Notes: generated by a model from the letters alone, not told the origin. 64,000 nt of DNA from Fibrella arboris (GCF_041321095.1 NZ_JBGGWE010000005.1:248001-312000), one strand, 5' to 3'. Numbered from the stretch's first letter, positions 44,501 to 52,999 are shown. Program-made: numbers and translations.

Positions 44501-46648
44501 ATCGCCAATAGTACGTCGGCCAACTCAGGTACGTATCAGGTGCTGGTGACCGATGCCAACGGATGCACGGCGACGGCCAGCTATAACGTAACCGTGAAAC
44601 CGGTGCCCGTAGTACAGATCATCAACACCAGTATCACCTGTTCGAACAATCAGCCAGCGGTCGCCATTTCGACGCAGGTAACGGGCGGTTCACCGCCGAT
44701 CAGTTATGCCTGGTATCGGTCGGGTGCCGCGGGGGTTATTTCAACCTCACCCAATCCGGTGTTCAGTACGCCCGACACCTACAGCCTGATCGTGACGGAT
44801 GCCAGCGGCTGTTTGAGCAATACGGCTACCGTGACTGTCATGACGCCCGATCCGCTGGCGGTGAACACGCAGACGGTCAATGCGCTTTGCTTCAACGCGC
44901 AGGGGCGCATCACGGTAACAACCAGCGGTGGCATGGCGCCGTATACGGTTCGGTATTTTAATAGCGGTGGGCCGATCTCGACCACGACTACATCGGGCGT
45001 AAGTACGCTGCAAACGGTGGCCGGGAGCTACACGATCACCATCACCGACGCCAATGGCTGTGCGCTCACGCAGACGGCGGCCATTACGCAACCTCCCCTA
45101 CTGGCCGTATCGCTCACCAGTGGCGGTCCCGTTTGTGCCGGACAGACTACGGGTACCATTACCAGCTCTGTAACGGGAGGCACGCCGCCTTATTCGTATT
45201 CCTGGAGCAACGGGGCAACAACGGCTAACCTGAGCAACCTGCCTGGCGGTAGTTACTCCGTTGTTGTCACGGATGCAAATGGCTGCGTATCGTCGCAGAC
45301 GATCACCATCGCGACCAATCCGCTGCCCAACGCGCCAACGGTCAATGTGACCCAACCTACCTGCGTGACCCTGACGGGTACGATTCAGGTGCTGACGCCC
45401 GCCTCCGGTGTACAGTACAGCTTCAACAACGGCATTTCGTATCAGGTGTCTCCCACGCTGTCGGGCCTGCAACCAGACGTGTATCAGCTTCGGGTAAAAG
45501 ACAACAGCACCGGCTGCGTATCACTGCCCACCAGCGTCACGATCAACCCGGTTCCTTCGCCGCCAGTGGCCTCTATTGCGGGGAATACGGTGTACTGCGC
45601 GGGCGTCCCGATCAGCTTAACGGCCAGCCCGACCACTGGTGTCACCTACGCCTGGAGTGGTCCGGCCGGTAGTTTGGGCAGTGCCAATCCATTGGTCGTC
45701 GCTACCACGTCAACGGCGCAGTCGGGTACATATCGGGTAACGGTAACGGATGCAAATGGCTGTACGGCAACGGCTTCGGCCACCATCACCGTCAACCCGG
45801 CCGTTACGGCGGTGGTCACTAACCAGACCATTTGCGCCGGTCTGTCGGCAACACTGACGGCGTCGGGCGGCACCACGTACCGGTGGGTCACCGGGGCTAC
45901 AACGGCCACGATCGTCGTTTCGCCCGCCACCACTACCCCCTATGCTGTCACCGTCACCAACGCCAGTGGTTGCTCGGCCGTTGGTACCGGCACGGTGACG
46001 GTGAACCAGTCGATTACGGCTACGGTCAATAGCGCCACCCTTACCTGTCAGGCCCCTACGGCTTCGCTGTCGGTAACCAGCAGCCAGACGGGGCTGACGT
46101 ACCAGTGGACGGGCCCGAATGGGTTTACGGCCACGACGCAGCAGGTTTCGGTAACGTACCCAGGCACGTATACCGTGGTTTCGACGAACGCCCAAACGGG
46201 TTGCGCCGCCACCACGACCACCACCGTTTCCCAGCTTGCGGGCGTGGAAGTCACCCTGTTCACGCAGAGCAGCTGCCTCAATAACGGCACCGACGCAACG
46301 GCCACCGACGACTATTTCACCGTGACAATCCAGGCTACCAATGGTACGCCGGGTGCGGCCGGGCGCTACGAAGTGGTACTGGGTGCCGACGCCAATGGGC
46401 TGGGGGGCACGGTGCTCAACCCCGGCGGTACCCTCTACGGCAGCCCGGCGACAGTGGGTGGTGTCGGCCAGCCCAACGCCAGAGGCTTTCTCGCCAATAA
46501 CTCATCTATCTATTCGCTCTCTATACGCGACAGCAATGCTACCAGTGGAAACTCTGGCTGTCGTAGTACTCGCCTTACTGGTCAGGTGAGTCCGTGCTCG
46601 TCGTGCTTACCACCGCTGTGCCAACCGGCACGTATCCAAAAACAGTAA
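38594..46648 (+). CDS. Giant secreted adhesin with SdrD-B, Ig-like and SprB-like repeats
   Basis: The ATG at 38594 gives a standard signal peptide (MKRSIQKYLKIIRCLFSVIL, then LCLLHATVSAQ). An ATG 33 bp upstream is possible but adds no benefit. The 2684-aa product has an SdrD-B-like start (ISGTVFRDFNASGTR), a propeller-like part (with GLGDIELSEDGSQLYAVNLS), one SdrD-B domain (about 644-760, IGNRVWNDVDKDGIQDPGE), a mixed part, then from about residue 1245 nine Ig-like repeats of about 75-80 aa (AVTATVASQTICNGT, GTGFTYAWSPAGTGSTQ, TYSVTVTNSNGCSAIATAT). SprB-type repeats follow (GGTPPYSYSWSNGATTANLS, GSYSVVVTDANGC). The tail is CSSCLPPLCQPARIQKQ. SprB-like repeats are known from gliding adhesins of Bacteroidota, so adhesion or motility is likely. 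It is 47 bp upstream of the next adhesin. Confidence 0.88.
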   Translation: MKRSIQKYLKIIRCLFSVILLCLLHATVSAQISGTVFRDFNASGTRETPGEVGVGGVTITVTGANGVVNTATSSTVTASLGTYSVTPTGTAPYRVQFASLPAGYFTGPVSTGSGSTIQFVATATATNINLGVNYPADYSQANPYYLVPCYVSGDPTSATGNSGAQGVLVALPYNSTGNAPAEFAISQNSQVGTVFGLAFQRVSKHAYSAAFVKRHSGLGPGGAGAIYLTRPTNAAFTSFTSTVFTTLPMAVTVSSNSARTLPGSTTVLSQDASVFGQVGKTGLGDIELSEDGSQLYAVNLSDQKLYRIPINNPTSTNPTANTAGITSFSISGSASVCRTGSVFRPFALKGYRDKMYIGGVCTNESVPTSTTINFGAGSVAGNLYTRDTTGMKAVVYEFDPATNAFTSVLSFPLTYKKGATNNDKTGVDRATYWLPWTDVVPGSTAVPSRFARADLPNATYPQPWLTGIEFDVDGAMILSIRDRTGDQFGNNNYGPTNTTLYRVIAPGDILRAGKCSPTATQWTMESNATVCGVTSLSGVNNGQGIGNGEFYYSDAISQPNTTSPFHTEMSEGALALLMGSGEVSSIVLDPTDQIDAGGIRRFKNSDGSSSPSTSVQIYQSTDVATYGKANGLGDIELSFDPAPIEIGNRVWNDVDKDGIQDPGETSYAAVSGLTVQLLQGTTVIASTTVSATGTYLFSSATTTAIQPNTAYQVKLVIPTSTSLLVTSTASGTNSSIDSDASLAGVVSLTTGDYGENNHTYDIGVFVCTTPTGTTSFTNATCFNGVIQTPVRIAVTSIANATQANISPGSAYTLAAGFNDPTNQTVTSAAVSFSGLTGGTTYTVRLFNGATTCFQDYVVTVPAVACCGISLTNVVAGVCSTTNNQFNTTGTVRLSNVPAAGTLYVSNGAYAQTFAVTTSTTAVSFTFVAESDGVTRTISTSLASCGTASTTVASPATCFVACAASCSTVAVTRYGSTALANAQFKYIGLGTEARYGNNSLTGAYELDFYRTTPTSATLANDQYTWGNNTVNSFTLTYNPSLQGDNRTVFTLSSGTGQTASIQVNPQTPPDALPIPLQFNAIQLSVQANNLLSSTGQVAGLALNGIPLNQGLSATSTLTSTGIDNIILRSSQLNQAFTLTGTITFSWLITPPTDLAVNLRLGVVNDCVVPPVTTVNSATIACQATSTTLTATSSQTGLTYAWTGPNSFTANTQSVTVTAVGTYTVVGTNPQTGCSSTATATVTQNPSVTATVSALPGATICQGASVTLNANASGGTGFTYTWSPAGTGTSPSVIVSPTVTTTYSVTVTNATNCSAVTAATITVNPAVTVTVASQTICNGTAATLTANAVGGTGLTYAWSTGASTSAITVSPTSTTPYTVTVTNSNGCSGTATATVTVNPAVTAVITVSPGNTICQGTTTTLTASGGNAYRWSTGATTSAITVSPTNTTVYSVTVTNAATSCSAITSATITVNPAVTATVASQTICNGTAATLTVNASGGTGFTYAWSPAGTGSTQSVVVSPTTTTAYTVTVTNGNGCSAITSATVTVNPAVTATVANQVICNGTSATLTANASGGTGFTYTWSPAGTGTSQSVIVSPTVTTAYSVTVTSNTSCSTVATATVTVNPAVTATVANQTICNGLTATLSAAATGGAGFTYTWSTGANTSAITVLPTSTTTYSVTVTNSNGCSAIASATVTVNPAVTATVASRTICYGTSTALTANASGGTGFTYAWSPTGTGSTQTVTVSPLTTTTYSVTVTNGTGCSAIATATVTVNPAVTATVANQTICPGTSATLTASASGGTGFTYTWSPAGTGTSQSVVVSPTVTTTYSVTVTSNTSCSTVATATVTVNPSVTATLSSATICTGNSATLIATGGVSYRFGPGNTNTTGRLAVSPTTIGANPYSVTVTSAEGCTAVATASVLVNALPQPTIAGTATLCAGQPISLTASPTTGLTYAWSGPGGNLGSSNPLTIANSTSANSGTYQVLVTDANGCTATASYNVTVKPVPVVQIINTSITCSNNQPAVAISTQVTGGSPPISYAWYRSGAAGVISTSPNPVFSTPDTYSLIVTDASGCLSNTATVTVMTPDPLAVNTQTVNALCFNAQGRITVTTSGGMAPYTVRYFNSGGPISTTTTSGVSTLQTVAGSYTITITDANGCALTQTAAITQPPLLAVSLTSGGPVCAGQTTGTITSSVTGGTPPYSYSWSNGATTANLSNLPGGSYSVVVTDANGCVSSQTITIATNPLPNAPTVNVTQPTCVTLTGTIQVLTPASGVQYSFNNGISYQVSPTLSGLQPDVYQLRVKDNSTGCVSLPTSVTINPVPSPPVASIAGNTVYCAGVPISLTASPTTGVTYAWSGPAGSLGSANPLVVATTSTAQSGTYRVTVTDANGCTATASATITVNPAVTAVVTNQTICAGLSATLTASGGTTYRWVTGATTATIVVSPATTTPYAVTVTNASGCSAVGTGTVTVNQSITATVNSATLTCQAPTASLSVTSSQTGLTYQWTGPNGFTATTQQVSVTYPGTYTVVSTNAQTGCAATTTTTVSQLAGVEVTLFTQSSCLNNGTDATATDDYFTVTIQATNGTPGAAGRYEVVLGADANGLGGTVLNPGGTLYGSPATVGGVGQPNARGFLANNSSIYSLSIRDSNATSGNSGCRSTRLTGQVSPCSSCLPPLCQPARIQKQ

Positions 46649-46695
46649 CCAAACTATCAATTCATTACTAATCAAGTATTTAACCAAGTGTATTT

Positions 46696-49600
46696 ATGAA
46701 AAACGTCTCTTGTCTACTACGCTGGCATTATTGCCTGCTGTTGCTGGGCCTCCTGAGTATCTGCTCAAGAGCTCTGGCCGCACCGCCACGACATCCGGCA
46801 AGTCTGGCTGGCCCTACTCCGCCGGGCAACTACGTTTTCCGTGACGACAACCAGAACAACATTTTCGACGCGGCAGAACCGGGTATCCCTAATGTGCAGG
46901 TGAATCTGTACACCAGCGACGGGGTGCTGCGTGAAACAACGCTGACTACCGCAACGGGTCAGTTCTCGTTTACCAGCACCATTCAGCCAAATACCAGCTA
47001 TGATATTCGGATCACCGGAGCCAATGCGCCCGCGAACCGCAAGCTGGTACTGGCCAACCAGGGAAGCGATGATTTTGCCGACAGTGATGCCAGCCTGATT
47101 GGTAACACGGCGGTAATTGTCGCCCAGAGTAGCCCCACCGGTACGTTGGCCAACAACTTCGGTTTTGGTTTTGCCGCCGGCGACCCGGACCTGTCGCTCA
47201 CCAACGTCAGCGATAGCTACAGTGTTACCAGAGGTGCCACGGCAACCTGCACCATCACGGTCACGAACTTTGGCGGCAGCACGGCCTCGAACGTAGTGAT
47301 CCGCGATACACTCGACCTGGGCCTTGACTACGTGTCATCATCGCCTACCGGCACTACCGCGCTGCTCGGCACAGGTCAGGTACAGGTTACCTGGTTGCTG
47401 GGTACGTTGGCGGCCGGTGCGTCGACCAATTTTTCGGTTACCACTCGGGCCATCAACGATGGTGTGCTGTCGAATACCGCCGGTGTTTCGTCGGCCTCTG
47501 CAGATGCAACACCCCGCAACAATGTAGCCCGCACCTGCTTTACGGTACCGGTCAAACTTTGCGCAGGCGACACCTACGTCACCAGCCTCTCGGCTAACCT
47601 GACCAATATTGAATGGTTCCGGGATGGGGTTTCGGTTGGCACGGGCAATAGCCTCACCATTGCGACGGCAGGTACGTATAGTTACACCTCGACCACGGTC
47701 GGAACCGATTGTCAGGCCGGTAGCTGCTGCCCAATTATCATCTACAATGGCGCCCTGCCCAATCTGAGCGTTACGCTGGCCAGCGCCTCTATCTGCGCCG
47801 GTGAATCGACGGTACTATCGGCTTCTGGCTGTACGGGTACGCTGGCCTGGAACACGGGCGAAACCACAACGAGCATCACCGTTTCGCCACTCGTGACAAC
47901 CAGCTATTCGGTAACCTGTTCGCCAACCGCGGCCGATGCCTGTCCGGCCTCAACGACAGCCACGGTAACGGTGAACCCGTCCGTAACGGCTACGTTGAGC
48001 AGTGCCACCATCTGTGATGGCACCAGCGCAACGCTCACCGCCACGGGAGGTACCTCCTATCGTTTCAGCGATGGCACCACCAATACGACTGGCCTGCTGG
48101 CTAGTTCACCAGCCATCACCACGACCTATAGCGTGACGGTTACCAACGCATTCGGCTGTACGGGTATCGCTACAGGTACGATCACAGTAAACCCGGCGGT
48201 AACGGCAACGGTGGCCGACCAGGTCATCTGTAACGGTACTACAGCCACGCTGTCGGTGACGGCAGCGGGTGGCACGGGCTTCACCTACAACTGGTTACCA
48301 GCTGGTACGGGCACTACTCAGACCGTGACCGTCTCGCCAACAGTGACTACCAACTATTCGGTAATAGTCACCAATAGCGATGGCTGTTCGGCCGTGGCCA
48401 CCGCTACCGTGCTGGTCAACCCGGCCGTTGTAGCCACCCTGAGCAGCGCCACCATCTGCGATGGCACCAGCACTACGCTCACCGCCCTGGGCGGCACCTC
48501 GTATCGCTTCAGCGATGGCACCATCAACGGTACCGGCCTCTTCGAGGTAGCGCCGCGCCTCACCACAGCCTACAGCGTGACGGTGACGAACATTTACGGA
48601 TGTACAGCTATCGCCACAGGCATCGTGACGGTCAACCCGGCGGTAACGGCAACGGTAGCCAGCCAGACCATCTGCGACGGCACCACGGCCACCCTGTCGG
48701 TGACGGCAGCAGGCGGCACTGGCTTCGTTTACAACTGGTCACCAGCCGGCACAGGCAGCACTCAGACGGTCAGCGTCTCGCCAACAGCGACTACCACCTA
48801 TTCGGTGACGGTGACCAACAGCGACGGCTGCTCAACAACCGCCACCGCCACAGTGACGGTCAACCCAGCCGTGACGGCCACGGTAGCCAACAGCACCATT
48901 TGCTATGGCACGTCGGCTACGCTGACAGCTACGGCCACAGGCGGCACGGGCTTTACCTATACCTGGTCACCGGCCGGCACAGGTACGTCGCAGTCAGTAA
49001 CGGTATCTCCGCTCGTCACAACCAATTACTCCGTGACGGTCACCAACAGCTTCGGCTGTTCGGCCATCACAACCGCCACGGTAACCGTGAACCCAGCGGT
49101 GACAGCTACGGTAGCTGACCAGATCATTTGCGACGGAACATCGGCGGTTCTTTCAGTGACGGCTTCAGGAGGCACCGGCCTAACCTACGCCTGGTCGCCA
49201 GTTGGTACGGGCAATACCTCATCGGTGACGGTTTCACCAACGGTAACGACGGTTTATACGGTAACGGTGACCAACAGCGATGGTTGTTCAACAACGGCCA
49301 CGGCCACGGTAACAGTGAACCCATCCGTGACGGCGACGCTCAGCAGCGCCACCATCTGTGATGGTACCGTTGCTTCGTTAACGGCGACAGGAGGTACAGT
49401 ATACGCGTTTAGCGATGGCACCATCAACGGCACCGGTAGCTTCACGGTATCACCAGCCACGACCACGACCTATAGCGTAACCGTCACCAACGTCTTCGGT
49501 TGTTCAGCCGTAGCGACGGGTATTGTCACGGTGAACCCAGCGGTAACGGCAACAGTGGCCAGCCAGACCATCTGCTACGGCACCTCTGCCACGCTGACAG

Positions 49601-50565
49601 CCAATGCAACGGGTGGTACCGGCTTTAGCTACGCCTGGTCTCCAGTAGGTACCGGTTCAACGCAGTCGGTCGTTGTCTCACCAGCGATCACCACCAACTA
49701 CTCGGTAACGGTGACCAACAGCTTCGGTTGTTCGGCCGTAACTACAGCCACAGTCACGGTGAATCCGGCTACGACGGCTACGATCGGTGTTGCGCCAAGC
49801 CAGACCATCTGCCAGGGCAATACGGTTCAGCTGACGGCCTCGGCCACGGGCGGCTCTACCTACAGCTACCTCTGGTCAACAGGTGCGGTTACGCAGGCAA
49901 TCTCTGTTACGCCAACTATCACCACCGGGTACTCGGTGACGGTGAGCAACACAGAAACAGGCTGCGCGGCAGTAGCGTCAACGACCATTACGGTGAACCC
50001 AACGCCAGTGCTGACGGTCAACAGCCCAACGATCTGCCAGGAATCAACGGCGATCCTGAGCCTGACCGGCTGCACAGGTACCGTTACCTGGTCGACAGGC
50101 ACAACGGGGGCTACACTGGAGGTAACGCCGTTCCAGACAACGGTTTACTCGGCAACCTGTGTACTGTCTACGGGCTGTTCAGCCACGATCTCGACAACCG
50201 TGACCGTAACACCTGCCCCAACGGTTCAGGCGCAGAATGTAGTGGCCACGCGGGCAACGTGTAACGGAGCTACGGCGAACAACGACGCGAGCATTGCGCT
50301 GACGGGCATGCAGAACACGGTGCGGGTGAGCATCTCAGCGGCCGACGGCACTACCCTGCCTGACTTCGCCAGTGCATCGCCAGTGACGGGTGGCGCCTTT
50401 ACGTTCACCAACCTGCCGAACCCAACGCAGCGGGTAACGTACCTGATTCGCCTCTACGGCGTTGATGGCGGTTGCACCAGCACGGTAACGGTAACGCTCG
50501 ACCCGGCGGCCTGTACCTGCCCGGCACCGGGTTGCGTACCGATCATGGTTCGGAAGATCAGGTAG
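46696..50565 (+). CDS. Large secreted adhesin with SdrD-B, DUF11 and Ig-like repeats
   Basis: The 1289-aa protein has a signal peptide (YCLLLLGLLSICSRALA), an SdrD-B domain (about 48-160, GNYVFRDDNQNNIFDAAEPG), a DUF11 domain (about 170-280, VTRGATATCTITVTNFGGST), then about ten Ig-like repeats of the same kind as in the preceding gene. Examples are SVTATLSSATICDGTSATLT, AVTATVASQTICDGTTATLS and YSVTVTNSDGCSTTATATVT. The terminal domain has YLIRLYGVDGGCTSTVTVTL and the tail CTCPAPGCVPIMVRKIR. Two repeat flavours (TATLSSATIC and TATVASQTIC) alternate. Only 47 bp separate it from the preceding adhesin gene, so the two are likely co-transcribed. Ca-binding surface fibre or matrix role inferred. 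Confidence 0.88.
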   Translation: MKNVSCLLRWHYCLLLLGLLSICSRALAAPPRHPASLAGPTPPGNYVFRDDNQNNIFDAAEPGIPNVQVNLYTSDGVLRETTLTTATGQFSFTSTIQPNTSYDIRITGANAPANRKLVLANQGSDDFADSDASLIGNTAVIVAQSSPTGTLANNFGFGFAAGDPDLSLTNVSDSYSVTRGATATCTITVTNFGGSTASNVVIRDTLDLGLDYVSSSPTGTTALLGTGQVQVTWLLGTLAAGASTNFSVTTRAINDGVLSNTAGVSSASADATPRNNVARTCFTVPVKLCAGDTYVTSLSANLTNIEWFRDGVSVGTGNSLTIATAGTYSYTSTTVGTDCQAGSCCPIIIYNGALPNLSVTLASASICAGESTVLSASGCTGTLAWNTGETTTSITVSPLVTTSYSVTCSPTAADACPASTTATVTVNPSVTATLSSATICDGTSATLTATGGTSYRFSDGTTNTTGLLASSPAITTTYSVTVTNAFGCTGIATGTITVNPAVTATVADQVICNGTTATLSVTAAGGTGFTYNWLPAGTGTTQTVTVSPTVTTNYSVIVTNSDGCSAVATATVLVNPAVVATLSSATICDGTSTTLTALGGTSYRFSDGTINGTGLFEVAPRLTTAYSVTVTNIYGCTAIATGIVTVNPAVTATVASQTICDGTTATLSVTAAGGTGFVYNWSPAGTGSTQTVSVSPTATTTYSVTVTNSDGCSTTATATVTVNPAVTATVANSTICYGTSATLTATATGGTGFTYTWSPAGTGTSQSVTVSPLVTTNYSVTVTNSFGCSAITTATVTVNPAVTATVADQIICDGTSAVLSVTASGGTGLTYAWSPVGTGNTSSVTVSPTVTTVYTVTVTNSDGCSTTATATVTVNPSVTATLSSATICDGTVASLTATGGTVYAFSDGTINGTGSFTVSPATTTTYSVTVTNVFGCSAVATGIVTVNPAVTATVASQTICYGTSATLTANATGGTGFSYAWSPVGTGSTQSVVVSPAITTNYSVTVTNSFGCSAVTTATVTVNPATTATIGVAPSQTICQGNTVQLTASATGGSTYSYLWSTGAVTQAISVTPTITTGYSVTVSNTETGCAAVASTTITVNPTPVLTVNSPTICQESTAILSLTGCTGTVTWSTGTTGATLEVTPFQTTVYSATCVLSTGCSATISTTVTVTPAPTVQAQNVVATRATCNGATANNDASIALTGMQNTVRVSISAADGTTLPDFASASPVTGGAFTFTNLPNPTQRVTYLIRLYGVDGGCTSTVTVTLDPAACTCPAPGCVPIMVRKIR

Positions 50566-50595
50566 TGATCAGACCGAACTGGTTTCGATAGTGTG

Positions 50596-50635
50596 AAGAA
50601 AGCCTCCTGCTACACAGCAGGGGGCTTTCTTGTGT
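50596..50635 (+). terminator. Rho-independent terminator of the adhesin pair
   Basis: AAGAAAGCCTCCTGC (50596-50610) pairs with GCAGGGGGCTTTCTT (50617-50631) with one G-T pair and a 6-nt loop. It isolates the adhesin genes from sufC. Confidence 0.8.
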
Positions 50636-50712
50636 TTGGTGATCAGGTGGTTGCCCTCAACTTTTACCCGGAATTGTTTGTTAGCCATACAGACACATTG
50701 GGGCTAAAAGCG

Positions 50713-50720
50713 TACCTTTG
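50713..50720 (+). promoter_or_regulatory. Candidate Bacteroidota -7 box before sufC
   Basis: TACCTTTG fits TAnnTTTG and lies 33 nt before the sufC ATG. No well-spaced TTTG box is obvious upstream, so this is moderate support. A promoter is expected here because of the terminator upstream. Confidence 0.45.
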
Positions 50721-50753
50721 CCCCTTCATTTTAGCTGACACATATAAGATAAT

Positions 50754-51509
50754 ATGCTATCCATCAGTAACTTACAGGCCTCCATTGGCGATAAGCAGAT
50801 CCTGAAAGGCATCAACCTGGAAATCAAGCCGGGTGAAGTGCACGCCATCATGGGACCGAATGGTTCGGGTAAAAGTACATTGGCGTCTGTCCTGGCCGGG
50901 CGTGAAGATTACGAGGTCACCGGTGGCCACGTTGATTTCGACGGCAAAGATTTGTTAGATATGTCGGCAGAAGTGCGGGCGGCGGAAGGCATCTTTCTGG
51001 CGTTCCAGTACCCCATCGAAATTCCGGGCGTCAGCACCACGAACTTTCTAAAAACAGCCCTGAACGAGATTCGCAAGTACCGCGGCCTGGACCCACTCGA
51101 TGCCGTTCAGTTTCTGAAACTGATGAAAGAGCGGATGAAGTTCGTGAACATCGACCAGTCGCTGCTGAGCCGGTCGCTGAACGAAGGGTTCTCGGGTGGT
51201 GAGAAAAAGCGGAATGAAATTTTCCAGATGGCCATGCTCGAACCGAAACTGGCGATCCTCGACGAAACCGACTCAGGCCTGGATATCGACGCGCTTCGCA
51301 TCGTTGCCGAAGGCGTGAATAAACTTCGCTCGCCAGAACGGTCGGCGATCGTAGTGACCCACTACCAGCGCCTCCTCGACTATATCGTGCCCGATTATGT
51401 GCACGTGCTCTACAAAGGCCGGATCGTCAAATCAGGCACCAAAGAACTGGCCTACGAACTCGAAGAAAAAGGCTACGACTGGATCAAAGCCGAAGTAGAA
51501 AGCGTATAA
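50754..51509 (+). CDS. sufC: SufC, Fe-S cluster assembly ATPase
   Basis: SufC is the ABC-type ATPase of the SufBCD scaffold. The 251-aa sequence has Walker A GPNGSGKST (34-42), the signature FSGGEKKRNE (146-155), Walker B AILDETDSGLDIDA (168-181) and a switch His in VVTHYQRLLDYI, all as in typical SufC proteins (about 250 aa). The segment EGIFLAFQYPIEIPGVS is diagnostic for the family. sufB, which usually comes just before sufC, is absent from this window; a surface adhesin and terminator occupy that position. sufD follows after a 113-bp gap with an inverted repeat. Confidence 0.97.
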   Translation: MLSISNLQASIGDKQILKGINLEIKPGEVHAIMGPNGSGKSTLASVLAGREDYEVTGGHVDFDGKDLLDMSAEVRAAEGIFLAFQYPIEIPGVSTTNFLKTALNEIRKYRGLDPLDAVQFLKLMKERMKFVNIDQSLLSRSLNEGFSGGEKKRNEIFQMAMLEPKLAILDETDSGLDIDALRIVAEGVNKLRSPERSAIVVTHYQRLLDYIVPDYVHVLYKGRIVKSGTKELAYELEEKGYDWIKAEVESV

Positions 51510-51512
51510 AAG

Positions 51513-51614
51513 AGTTTACTGTTTACTGTCTTCAGTTTACGGCTGCTTCGCTACGTCCTATAGTAACGTACCTGTGCAACGCAACTGAAAACGGCAAACA
51601 GCAAACGGTAAACT
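51513..51614. repeat. Imperfect inverted repeat between sufC and sufD
   Basis: AGTTTACTGTTTACTGTCTT on the left pairs imperfectly with the AAACAGCAAACGGTAAACT end on the right, around a loop of about 45 nt. It fills the whole sufC-sufD gap. It could stabilise or attenuate the mRNA, or be a mobile intergenic palindrome. Confidence 0.5.
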
Positions 51615-51622
51615 GTTTTGCC

Positions 51623-52945
51623 ATGACTCCAAATCAAGAATATACGTCTTTCAAAGACCAGCTCATTGCGGCCTTCCGCGAGGGAGAGGAACGCATGAAC
51701 GGCGAAAGTAAATCAGCCTTTCACCAGGTACGTCGGTCGGCCCTGCAATCGTTCGAGACGCTGGGTTTCCCCACCATTCGGCACGAAGAGTGGAAATACT
51801 CGAACGTGAAAGCGATGATCGGCGAGCAGTATGCGTTCGACGATGGCACCGCCCTCACCACCGACGATATGGCCCCGCTGCAAATTCCGAACCTGGAGGG
51901 TAACATCCTCTTTTTCGTGAATGGCCATTACCGCGCCGACCTGTCGCAGCTCGTTAGCCCGGCTACCCACCTGCAGATCAAGAGTTTTGCCGAGGCGCAG
52001 CAAACCGACGCCGAAACGATTGGCCTGCACTTCAGCCGGTACGCCGATTTCCAGGACAGTGCCTTCACGGCGTTGAACACCGCTTTTGCCCAGGATGGGG
52101 TGTTTATCCGTATCCCCGACAATAAAGTGGTGGAAGAACCCGTCATTCTGCGATTCATTACCGATGCGCGCCAGAAAAACGTAGCTGTTCAGCCGCGTAA
52201 CCTGATCGTGGTGGGCCGAAACGCTGAAGTGAAAGTGGCCGAATCGTACCGGACACTGGGCGACGGTGCTAGTTTCACCAACGTGGTAACGGAAGTGGTT
52301 ATGGCCGCCGACGCCCGTGTTGAGCACTACCGCATTCAGAACGATTCGGAACGCGCCTACCACATCGGACGTACCCAGGTTAGCCAGGCCGATAGCAGTC
52401 ATTATTACAACGCGACCATCACGCTCAATGGCGGTTTCGTGCGGAATGACCTGAACATCGTGCTGAACGGCCAACACTGCGAGTCGTTCATGTACGGGCT
52501 ATACATGCCCAACGGCAAGCAACACGTCGATAACCACACGCTGGTCGACCACGCGATGCCGAATTGCTACAGCAACGAGTTGTACAAAGGCATTCTGGAT
52601 GATAAAGGCACCGGTGTTTTCAACGGTAAAATCTACGTTCGCCCCGACGCGCAGAAGACCAACGCCTACCAGTCGTGCAAAAACGTGGTGCTCTCACCCG
52701 ATGCCAGCATGAACACCAAGCCGCAACTGGAAATCTACGCCGACGACGTGAAGTGTTCGCACGGCACCACCACCGGCAAGATGAACGAAGATGCGTTGTT
52801 CTACCTGCAATCGCGCGGTATCCCGAAAGACGCCGCCCGGACGTTGCTGCTTTACGCCTTCGCCGAAGAAGTGGTCAGCAACATCAAGATCCAGCCCATC
52901 CGCGAATACCTCGAAGGCATCATCCGGGAGAAACTGGCGCTGTAA
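51623..52945 (+). CDS. sufD: SufD, Fe-S cluster assembly scaffold
   Basis: SufD is a beta-helix protein that pairs with SufB and binds SufC. The 440-aa length is usual. Family features: an N-terminal helical domain with LETLGFPTIRHEEWKY-like SFETLGFPTIRHEEWKYSNV, the beta-helix core, and the C-terminal block GIPKDAARTLLLYAFAEEVV preceded by KCSHGTTTGKMNEDALFYLQ, which has the conserved CSHG and the helix contacting SufC. It follows sufC and ends with a strong terminator, so sufC-sufD form one unit separate from sufS-sufE. Confidence 0.96.
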   Translation: MTPNQEYTSFKDQLIAAFREGEERMNGESKSAFHQVRRSALQSFETLGFPTIRHEEWKYSNVKAMIGEQYAFDDGTALTTDDMAPLQIPNLEGNILFFVNGHYRADLSQLVSPATHLQIKSFAEAQQTDAETIGLHFSRYADFQDSAFTALNTAFAQDGVFIRIPDNKVVEEPVILRFITDARQKNVAVQPRNLIVVGRNAEVKVAESYRTLGDGASFTNVVTEVVMAADARVEHYRIQNDSERAYHIGRTQVSQADSSHYYNATITLNGGFVRNDLNIVLNGQHCESFMYGLYMPNGKQHVDNHTLVDHAMPNCYSNELYKGILDDKGTGVFNGKIYVRPDAQKTNAYQSCKNVVLSPDASMNTKPQLEIYADDVKCSHGTTTGKMNEDALFYLQSRGIPKDAARTLLLYAFAEEVVSNIKIQPIREYLEGIIREKLAL

Positions 52946-52964
52946 TATCGACTGCTTTTTACTG

Positions 52965-52999
52965 AAAAGGGCTGCTACAATTTTGTAACAGCCCTTTTT
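52965..52999 (+). terminator. Rho-independent terminator of sufCD
   Basis: AAAAGGGCTG (52965-52974) pairs with CAGCCCTTTT and ends in a T-run 20 bp after the sufD stop. Confidence 0.85.

Noticed and set aside
15096..50565. Classic type IX secretion C-terminal domain or LPXTG anchor on the adhesins
   Set aside because: I looked at the last 100 residues of each; neither pattern is present. The Cys/basic tail is found instead.
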